From Elmis aenea (taxonomy: Eukaryota > Arthropoda > Insecta > Coleoptera > Elmidae), in assembly GCA_947652605.1 (NCBI GenBank), contig OX393583.1, forward strand, positions 10,333,222 through 10,397,221: a stretch of DNA of 64,000 bases, read 5' to 3'. Shown piece after piece: positions 55,585 through 64,000 of the stretch. The notes beneath the pieces were generated by a model that was not told the origin of the DNA, did no database searches, and was given only the letters and a program-made list of their open reading frames with translations. Numbering within the stretch: the first letter of the stretch is position 1; every line of letters begins with the position of its first letter. The position numbers and the translations under genes were made by a program.

Positions 55585-58108
55585 CGACACGCTCTATAAT
55601 TTTTGATGTAAAATTGAATTCTTTTTCAAAAAAATATAGGTTTTACATATTTAAAATCAGTCGTATTTGAGTTATTTAAGCTTTTATATAAATATTGAGA
55701 GTAACAAAAGTCTAAAGAAATATTGATATTTCACAACTTGGCTATGTCAGAGCGAATTCCTATGAAACTTTGTAGGACAATAGTGTCGCAATGGTCGTTA
55801 ACTAGTTAAAATTTAAAAACAATACACAGAGTGTTCCTTTTGCCCCGTCCATTTAATCAAACTTCAAACACGAATAAGTCATTTTTAAACGGAACACTTT
55901 ATATATTTTTACATTTTATTATTGATAATGTAATTATCTTCTAAAACTATTGAAGGTCAATTACGTCGAAAATCAGTATTTCTCGAGTTATTGCGTTTTT
56001 TTTGATAATTTACTGACACAAAAACAATATTTAATAGAATTAAACTAGTAGGCTTTGAAAATATCACGCAAATTAGTTTTAAAAGTCAAATGCGTCAATT
56101 TTCATCTTTTCACTGCATTGCGTTTATAACTAATTTTAAAAGAAATACAATTTTTTTGATTTGTGGAAAAGGGCATAGAATTTATTTATTTATGGGACTA
56201 GTGCGAAAAAAGCAACTAGAAAATGGTTTATTGTATATTTTAATGAACATACAGGGTGTCCCAAATTCGAGTAAATGCATGGGGATCTCGCTTATCTTAA
56301 GAGCTACGAGGTCGGTTGAATTAGGGCAAAGCTGAGAAATTCGATGCTATTAATAATCCAAAGAGAAATTGGAAATATCTCAAACGGTATCCGAGAAAAT
56401 TAGGAAAAACTGGAAAATACGATTTTTGAACATCGTCTATAACTCCTTTGGAGTATGAAATATTTTAAATGTGTAAAGACATTGCCCGAGCAACTTTTCA
56501 AGCCGAATCGAATAGTGGTCACAAATTTTTTCTAGATTGATTCGTTTTTGTTTTATGACAACCAACTTTATTTTTTCTTATGGGCGCAATTTTTGCTAAT
56601 TACATAATCAAATAGCATTTATTTTTCTGAATCCATTAATGTATCACACATGCTATTTTACTTCTTGATTCGCTGTAAAATTTAAGAAAATACGTTTTAA
56701 ACAATAAACATTATAAATCAGGTTGGCCGGTCATTGTAGTTTATGTTGTTTCCATGACAAACGATCAACAAACTAAAAGTTTTGAAGGCCTGTTAGTCGT
56801 AAAAATGAACTTTAATAACGAAGAAAAACGCGATATGCTGCCCATAAGAAAAAACAAAGTTGGTTGTCTAAAACAAAAACGAATCGACCTAGGAAAAATT
56901 TGTGACCACCATCCGATTCGGCTTTAAAAGTTGCTTGGGCAACTTTTTTACACATTTAAAATATTTCAAACTCCAAAGGAGTTGTAAACGATTTTCAAAA
57001 ATGGACTCCAGTTTTTCCTAATTTTCTCGGATACCGTTTGAGATATTTCCAATTTCTCTTTGGATTATTAATGAGCATCGAATTTAGCAACTTTGCCCTA
57101 ATTAACCGACCTCGTAGCTCTTAAGATAAGCGAGATCCCCATGCATTTACTCGAATTTTTACCACCCTGTATACGACGACTAATCGAAGTCATGTTCTGA
57201 AAATGCTCTGTTTATAGGAGCAGTAGATAGTTAATATTAATAATATTTATAGTTTTTTAAATGTTAGGTGTGCTCTTGAGGTATATTTAAAAAAGTAATC
57301 ATGCAATAAGCGTTCTAAGCAGGTATTTTTGTCACATTAGCCTGAAAAATACAACTCTTTTGTGTAGGTCAAACTTTAATTTTTATTGGCAATTCTTTGA
57401 GTTTAAATATCAGAATATATCAGACATTTGAAACAAGTTTTCGAGATATTTTCAAAGCCTTCTAGTTTAATTCCATTAAATATCTTGTTTGTGTCCGTAA
57501 ATTATCAAGAAACCCGCAATAACTCAAGAAATATTTATATTAGATTCATTGACCTTCAATACTTTTTGATGATAATTACATAATCAATAAGAAAATGTAA
57601 AAATATATAGCATGTTTTCTTTAAAAAAACTGACTTATTCGTGTTTGAAGTTTGACTAAATGAACCGGGCATAGGGAACACCCTGTGTATTATTTTAAAA
57701 TTTTAACTAGTTGAAAATCACAATGACCCTATTGTCCTACAAAGTTACAAAGGAATTCGTTAATCTGATATATCCAAGTTGTGAAATATTATTATTTATT
57801 TAGACTCCGGTTCCTGTCAAAATTCTTATAAAAACTTAAATAACTTAAAAACGACTGATTTTAGATGAATAAAACCCATATATTTTTGAAAGAGAAATCA
57901 ATTTTGCACCTAAAAATTACAAAGTTGTGAGGTGTGATATTTAAAAAACCAAGTGACTTATCGGTGCGCAAAAACAAAACACTGCGTATGGTTAAAAATA
58001 ATTTAAGGTTATGTAGTAAATGAGCACAAACAACTTTTACAAAAAATTTTTTTTTTTTTTTTGTAAAAGTTATCACAAGATCCGTTTCGTTACTTTTTGC
58101 ACACACTG
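55585..58108. mobile_element. Three-layer concentric palindrome
   Basis: The outer arms (about 55585-55826 and 57686-58108) are diverged relatives of the 52197-55492 arms. The middle layer starts CAGAGTGTTCC at 55827 and ends GGAACACCCTG at 57685, a relative of 54371-55067. The core is 56252-57169. The left outer end is truncated. Confidence 0.75.
56252..57169. mobile_element. CAGGGTGTCCCAAATTCGAG core foldback
   Basis: Begins CAGGGTGTCCCAAATTCGAG and ends CTCGAATTTTTACCACCCTG. The arms of about 430 bp contain ATCTCGCTTATCTTAAGAGC and its mirror. A half copy lies at 32230-32765. Confidence 0.88.
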
Positions 58109-58784
58109 CATAAGATCTTACAAAACCTTTTTTTACATAACCCAGTTAGGTACACCAACTAATTGCAAAAGTACTTCATCTAATTGATGATTTTTATCTC
58201 GTATTAAAGAATTATTGGTTGACCCGGATTTGATCAAACTTGAAAAGGCAACAAATAATAACTCGTATTTTTATTGGAAAATAAAACAACCCGAAACGAC
58301 ATATTTTATTTTCAGATTTATAAGTAATAACATAGTATTAAATTTAATAAATAGTAACTTGTAATTAGGCTTCCGTCTCCACACATGTGACCTAAAATTG
58401 GACAAAAACAGTACAATAGCGGCTTTTATGAACAGATTCCCTTCAGAAAGTGAAAGTTGTGAACGGCTACCTATTGACTAGACTTGACCAGATGGTCCAA
58501 ATTTTAAAATACACATAGAAACAAGCTTTTTTTGAGTCCTAACAGGTTTGCCCGACAATAATTAAATCGAAATTGGTGTACTTATGATAAAAAGCAGGAA
58601 CTAATATTTTTAAAGGCAAAATGTTTTGCCCCCTATTCATTTTTAATTACATTAAATGAATTAAATAAACTTAAAGTAGAAATTATTTTCACAATAACCT
58701 TTTCTGTATAAAAATTATATAACATAAAACAAATACCAAAAAGCTTTGTTGTACCACGTACAAAGTAATAAGAACTGGCGGTAT
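58109..58784. other. No recognisable feature
   Basis: AT-rich spacer between a foldback and a LINE relic; the LINE 5' boundary may reach a little into it. Confidence 0.35.
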
Positions 58785-60737
58785 CGTAAACAGGTGGTTT
58801 ACAACGGAACTTAAATCTAAACAAAAAGAGAGAGACAGTCTTTATAAAATAGCGAAATTAACCAAATTAGGACACTACTGAGAAATGTACAAATCAGCAA
58901 GAAATGAATATACTAAATTAATTAAATTTGCTAAAAATTCATATACCGAAAATAAATTAAAAAGTTGTCAAAATAATTCGACTAAAATGTGGAGAGCTCT
59001 TAAAGAAATACTGGGGAGAAACAAGAATGTTAAAATTAAAAAGGTGAATTTTGGTGACTTGGAAATTACGAATGAAACAAATCAGATTTAGCCACGAAAT
59101 TTAACGAATACTTTGTAAACAGCATAAAAGATATTAACGAAAATATTCCTTCACCAATAAATCCAATTCTTAAAATAAAAAGTGCTAGTGACACCTTTAA
59201 ATTTAGATGTGTTACCTTACACCAAGTATACAAAATAGTGAATACTATCAAAAATTCAAGTAGTACAGATAATATTTCACTTAGTACAATAAGGGATGCC
59301 TTACCAGTAATCGGGCAAACATTAGTTAACATTATAAATGAATCATTACAGTACGGGGTAGTACCTAACCAGAAATTTGGAAAATTAATACGGTTATTCC
59401 TATTCCAAAAATTATTAACACTAAAAAATGCGGTGAGTTTAGACCTATAAATATGTTACCTAAAATAGAACAAATATTAGAAATTATAGTTAAACAACAA
59501 CTCGTAGAATTTCTTAACAGTAACAAAACTATATCAGATTCTCAATCAGGATTTAGACAAGCATTCATGCGAAACAGCATTGAATTTAGTTTTAACAAAT
59601 TGGAGATATGAAATTGAAAACGATAAAATAATTTTGGCAGTTTTTGTCGACCTGAAACGAGCATTTGAAACCATCTGTAGAAAAAGACTTTTGCAAAAAT
59701 TACAAATGTACGGAATCCAAGGGAAGGAACTAAAATGGTTTGAAAGTTATTTATCAAACAGATTTCAAAAAACCAGGGTGGGAAAAGTAGAATCAAAGGC
59801 AATTATTAACGAGTTAGGTGTACCACAAGGATCAGTTTTAGGTCCAGTTTTATTCAATATTTACATAAATGACATTACGCAGACAGTTAAATCGTGTGAC
59901 ATGCATTTATTTGCAGATGATACGTTAATTTCGGTATCAGGTGAAGATTTACAAACAACAGTTAATGTCATAAACGAAGATTTAATTGAAGTAACAGATT
60001 GGTTTAAAGCTAATAAACTGGAGTTGAATGTATCTAAAACAAAATGCATGGTAATAGGTAGTACACAATTCAGCAATATGTCAAATGTTAACGTATTTAT
60101 AGATAATAATAAAGTAGAGATAGTTGAAGAGTTTAAATACCTAGGGGTAATTATAGATAATCATCTAAAATTTAAAAAGAACATAGATTATATTGTAAAA
60201 AAAGTTGGTGCAAAAATTAGTTATTTTGGGAGAATATCGAATAAATTAAACTTTGAAGCTAGGATATTGGTCTATCATACAATAATAGAACCATACTTTA
60301 ATTATTGCAGTAGCATAATATTTCTAAGTAATGAGGGGGATCTGAAAAAATTACAAAAGCAGCAAAACAGAGCTTTGCGTATCATATTACAGTGTTCTAA
60401 ATTAACTAAAATTGAATATATGCATAATAAGTTGGGGTTCCTTAATATATGGCAAAATACAGTGTATAACGTTTTGGTTCTAATATATAAATGTATAAAC
60501 AATATGATGCCAGGATATATGAGTAAATATCTGATATACAACAAAGAACAGCATGATTATGAAACAAGACAAAGAGAACATTTTAGACTGCCTAAATGTA
60601 AAAAAAGTAGTACACAGAACTCGCTCTATTACAAAGGGCTAAAATTATTTAATCAATTACCAAACGAATTAAAATATTCTGTTAATCTGCATGCGTTTAA
60701 AGAAGGTTGTAAGACCCATGTAAAACTGCAATTTTAA
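58785..60737 (+). pseudogene. LINE reverse transcriptase, multiply broken
   Basis: Begins in the linker before the RT (RWFTTELKSKQKERDSLYK), then TGA replaces a probable tryptophan codon at about 58880. MYKSARNEYTKLIKFA and MWRALKEILGRNK follow to 59091. Two frame changes later come YKIVNTIKNSSSTDNIS, FRPINMLPKIEQI and SGFRQ. The last frame (59580-60737, 385 codons) is clean: FVDLKRAFE, GVPQGSVLGPVLFN, the catalytic FADD near residues 111-114, LNVSKTKCMVIG, and the C-terminal region with YNVLVLIYKCINNMMPGYM. Endonuclease and ORF1 are missing. The family is a CR1/Jockey-like insect LINE; I cannot fix the clade. Confidence 0.83.
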
Positions 60738-60826
60738 TTTGAAGTACTAGTTGTAAAGATTGATGTATAAATAGTTTCTTTTATAACTAAATAAAGCCTA
60801 TTATTATTATTATTATTATTATTTAA
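58785..60826 (+). mobile_element. Non-LTR retrotransposon, 5'-truncated, ATT-repeat tail
   Basis: The coding remnant (58785-60737) is followed by a 3' UTR of about 60 bp with AAATAAAGCCT and then TAT/ATT repeats to 60826. That tail form also occurs at 40113, 50109 and, more loosely, 20338. Target duplications were not identified. Confidence 0.75.
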
Positions 60827-60844
60827 TTTATGTGTATAAATACA

Positions 60845-62110
60845 TTAACTCTTTCAGGCTTTGTGGTATCTAAACTGAACCACATTTTTTAGTACTTGCA
60901 AATCACAGTGGTACATAAACTGTAACACCTACACATTTGTAATTTCTATTGCTACTAGTAGGCCAAAAATTGTACCATCATTGGGAACGTATATTATTGG
61001 CTGCGAAAGTCTAATTTACACCATGAGCGTTTCAATATTGTACTTTTCGCGCCCACAGGAGACAGTTTTATGTTAGATATCTCAGTGTTTCAGTGTAAAT
61101 TTGTTATCTACAGTTCTTAACGAAAATAGTTTGTTTTATAATCTAATTTTTTAATCACAAGACCCACAAAGTGTTAAGAAATAAACGCAGATACCGGTAA
61201 GTTTAAATTTCAACTTCATGTTGTATTTTTTCAAAAAAATGTGATGGTACTTAATATGTACCACTATGTCTTCAAATATAAATAAATAGGTTTCTTTTCA
61301 TGTAAGGAAAATGGACGAACTGCCATTTAAATTTAAAAATTGATCATATTCAGCGTTCTTAACCGAATTTGAAGATCTTCCCTCTGACCAAGAGTCAAAT
61401 ATTGATAATACAGAAAATTTCGACGATTTAGAATTGGATGTTGCTTCTGTTGCTGTGTTAGACAATGACGATTTGATTGATGATTGATGAAGTGGAGAAT
61501 TTTGATTCTAATGATTCTGATTCAAACATACCTTTGAGCCAGCTTCGTTCAAAAATTATTCAATTAACTGACATCCCTCCAAGATGGGGTCATCAATTCA
61601 ACGTAGTTGCACCTTCCGCATTTCTTGATTATTCTGGAGTTTCAGAAATTGTCCAGAAAATTGAAGATCCTTCTACATACAAATTTTTTAATTTGCTTTT
61701 TTCCGACGACATTATAGATAACTTGGTTTTTCAAACAAACTTATATGCCTCTCAAACATATCAGGCTTCGGGCAAACGATTTCAATCAACTAATGTGGTA
61801 GAAATAAAGGCATTTTTGGGTATCAATTTATTAATGGGCATTAAATCCCTATCAAGTTACAAGGATTATTGGAGTTCGAGTCCCGATTTGCATGATGCCT
61901 ACATATCTCAACTTATGCCAGTAAATAGATAAGGTTGGCTTCTAAACAATATTCACTTAAATGAGGATATCCTTTTGCCAGATAGAAAAGACCCCCAATA
62001 CGACAAGTTGTACAAGGTGCGTCCCTTACTAGTCAAACTCTCCGAAAACTTTGAAAACAACATGGATGTGCTCTATTTGCAATTTATCTCTTTGTTTGTC
62101 AAAAAATAAA
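60845..62110 (+). mobile_element. piggyBac-type element, left part only
   Basis: TTAACTCTTTCAGGCTTTG at 60845 has the TTAA-pyrimidine form of piggyBac ends and lies about 460 bp before a piggyBac-like coding start. The right half, including the catalytic core and right end, is missing; the sequence runs instead toward a foldback at 62150. Confidence 0.6.
61310..62075 (+). pseudogene. piggyBac transposase, N-terminal part
   Basis: ATG at 61310 opens MDELPFKFKN, then a TGA, then an acidic segment (FLTEFEDLPSDQESN, NFDDLELDVASV). After a one-base shift at about 61480 the main frame reads NFDSNDSDSNIPLSQL, SEIVQKIEDPSTYKFFNLLF, DNLVFQTNLYASQTYQ and EIKAFLGINLLMGIKSL, then YKDYWSSSPDLHD. The F...ll...l...IV..TN.YA and the I..FlGi.l.MGi blocks are the standard N-terminal half of piggyBac transposases. 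A TAA at 61930 interrupts just before GWLLNNIHLNEDILLPDRKD and KLYKVRPLLVKLSENF, after which homology ends. The catalytic aspartates are mostly lost. Confidence 0.87.
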
Positions 62111-62149
62111 ACATGTTTTCAAGATTTTCATACAAAGGTGATAGATATA

Positions 62150-63697
62150 CAGGGTGCCCATTTTTCTAACCTGTTGTATAGGTAACTCCGTTAATATTAG
62201 AGATACAGAAACGTTTAAATTAGCAAATTTGTGCAGAATTTAAAGGGAAATCTGATGCCATTTTCAAATTTGACCTACGTCATCAACTTTTTGAAATATT
62301 TTGAAAAAACTGAAAAATGTCGATTTTTTCGAACTTGAAATTCCGTAACCATATGAGTTAGAACCAAAATAAAAATTGGCTTTTATAGATGTTTTTACGT
62401 AGATTTTAAATATGTTAACGGAATTTTCATAGCACTCTCGATTTCCGAGTTATAGCACAAACTTGCATTTTTTTAAATGGCAGTCATAGTTGGCTATGGT
62501 CTAATTAAAAAGGTTATTTTATTCTCGTTTCAATGATATAAGGGTTGTTATGCTTTACTTTTGTAGTTTTTCTTTAAATAAGCAAAAATCATTTTACATG
62601 TTCACTGCCTACTTATAGATGGGAGTTATCCTGTACTGATGTTCTTTTTTTTTCGATGTGACATTTAAGAGTTGTGTCTTATCGTTAGTGTAGCAATTAT
62701 TAGCCAGTTACGGCCTTTTCAGCTGACACCACATTCAAGGGACAACTCCCGGGTAGGGTAGATGATGTTGGTTTATAATTTACGTATTCTAGGACTCTCT
62801 CTTCATCTTCTTGCTTAAATTTAATTTTCAAACCTTTGGATTTTGTAAATGACCTGTATTTTTTTAAATTGGTTTCTAATAACGAAAAAAATTTCTTTCT
62901 TGGTTGCCTCCTTTCCATAAATCTTTGCAAATACATTTCACTTGAATTTCTACTATTTCTATTACAAGCCTAGTAATAAAAAAGCATGTTGTTTCTTTTT
63001 TCATTAGAAAACATTGTTTTTGAAATTTACAATAAAGTCAATCAAAAATTTTGATCAACACGAGAGAGAGATTTATACGTATAACAAACAATAAATTTTA
63101 TTTGACAAACTCTGAGGTTTTGTTTTTAAAATTTGTAACTGTCTAATAACTGCTACACTAACGATAAGAGACAACTCTTAAATGTCACCTCGAAAAAAAA
63201 GAACATCAACACGGGATAACTCCCATCTATTAGTAGGCAGTGAGCATGTAAAATGATTTTTGCTTATTTAAAGAAAAACTACAAGAGTAAAGCATAACAA
63301 CCCTAATATCATTGAAACGAGAAAAAAATAACCTTTTTAATAAGACCATAGCCAACTATGACTTCCATTTAAAAAAATGCAAGTTTGTGCTATAACTCGG
63401 AAATCGAGAGTGCTATGAAAATTCCGTTAACATATTTAAAATCTACGTAAAAACATCTATAAAAGCCAATTTTCATTTTGGTTCTGACTCATATGGTTAC
63501 GGAATTATTCAAGTTTGAAAAAATCGACATTTTTCAGTTTTTTCAAAATATTTTAAAAAGTTAATGACGTAGGTGAAATTTGTAAATGGCATCAGATTTA
63601 CCTTTAAATTCTGCACAAATTTGCTAATTTAAACGTTTCTGTATCTCTAATATTAACGGAGTTACCCATACAACAGGTTAGAAAAATGGGCACCCTG
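62150..63697. mobile_element. CAGGGTGCCC foldback, second 1.55-kb copy, TATA duplication
   Basis: Starts CAGGGTGCCCATTTTTCTAA and ends TTAGAAAAATGGGCACCCTG, flanked by TATA (62146-62149, 63698-63701). It is very similar to 21872-23430. The centre here is asymmetric and holds a longer coding remnant (62700-63012), so this copy is closer to the parent element. Confidence 0.92.
62700..63012 (-). pseudogene. DUF4817-like HTH protein fragment, longer version
   Basis: Reading downward from 63012: MFSNEKRNNMLF, a one-base deletion, then CNRNSRNSSEMYLQRFMERR, QPRKKFFSLLETNLKKY, RSFTKSKGLKIKFKQEDEER and VLEYVNYKPTSSTLPGS, ending at 62700. Beyond the first helix-turn-helix shared with 22553-22747, the basic linker followed by E-E-R-V-L-x-x-V-x-x-x-P-x-x-S resembles the second DNA-binding helix region of arthropod DUF4817 plus DDE_3 transposases. 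No DDE part remains. Agreement of the two copies in the shared part supports a real coding ancestor. The family call is by pattern only. Confidence 0.5.
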
Positions 63698-63849
63698 TAT
63701 ATATAAGTTTTTACATCCAAACTGATTTAATGATAGATTGGACAAATGTCTGCCTTCCAAGACATTTATTTCATATGTTTCATAAAGCATATATGAGAAA
63801 CTTTTTTTTAGTAGGAAGATAGTAGGAACAAATTGGAAAATTAATTTTG

Positions 63850-63985
63850 TATGTTCTCATCTACGAAGAAAACAACCAATTATGTGCTAATAGTGAACAT
63901 TTGCAAGTGAAAACATTGATTGGGGTTGGTTGTAACACTGTCACTTTTGACCCCAAGTGTACACAAAACAAATTGGAGGGAATCC
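63850..63985 (+). repeat. Dispersed repeat, inverted mate of 2281-2480
   Basis: GTATGTTCTCATCTACGAAG through ACCCCAAGTGTACACAAAAC mirror the first copy. The open frame (YVLIYEENNQLC, GVGCNTVTFDPK) stops at TAA near 63993. Confidence 0.6.
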
Positions 63986-64000
63986 CCAATTAACCACGAT

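Noticed and set aside
1..64000. tRNA, rRNA or conserved snRNA genes
   Set aside because: No tRNA A/B boxes with a foldable cloverleaf and no rRNA-like segment were noticed by reading; a tRNAscan/Infernal run would be needed to exclude them fully.

Overview
The window reads as strongly AT-rich, repeat-choked nuclear DNA of an arthropod, most likely an insect and possibly a large-genome beetle. I base this on the mix of elements: Jockey-type and RTE-like LINEs, piggyBac, hAT and pogo DNA transposons, and many arthropod-style inverted-repeat elements ending in CAGGGTG. There is no bacterial or viral gene organisation. I found no exon of a host gene that I can support. Nearly everything recognisable is a mobile element, usually broken and often nested. 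The window may be intergenic or lie inside a large intron.

Layout. 0-8 kb: a piggyBac internal-deletion derivative with perfect ends (165-1101), foldback fragments, a hAT terminus, a pogo/Tigger remnant with CENP-B-type HTH codons, and an RTE-like LINE tail. 8-20 kb: several near-complete palindromes (8613-9394; 10082-12451 with 10348-11523 inside it; 18039-19221 with minisatellite arms) plus hAT-type elements at 12704-14186 and 14825-15995. 20-24 kb: a decayed LINE on the minus strand (20338-23597), cut by two foldbacks that both landed on TATA. 24-29 kb: a hAT transposase remnant, then the best-preserved gene of the window, a Jockey-type LINE ORF2 (26379-29036, minus) in an insertion with an exact 10-bp target duplication. 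30-38 kb: a second, frameshifted Jockey-type LINE (32840-34576), a piggyBac pseudogene (35851-37271) and a GC-rich hAT miniature element. 39-51 kb: foldbacks, hAT remnants, a three-level nest (45768-47604), and an RTE-like LINE fragment split by a hAT element that contains a palindrome. 52-58 kb: two large concentric palindromes, one carrying an 8-bp-TSD transposon with unfamiliar coding remnants. 58-64 kb: a third LINE relic, a piggyBac relic, and a second copy of the 1.55-kb foldback.

The unifying theme is a set of elements that begin CAGGGTG, end CACCCTG, sit on TATA or TA, and are self-complementary over most of their length. Two copies (21872-23430 and 62150-63697) keep a unique centre that encodes a peptide resembling the DUF4817 helix-turn-helix N-terminus of arthropod IS630/Tc1/mariner-like transposases. 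This suggests where the non-coding foldbacks come from. Their RNA would form very long hairpins.
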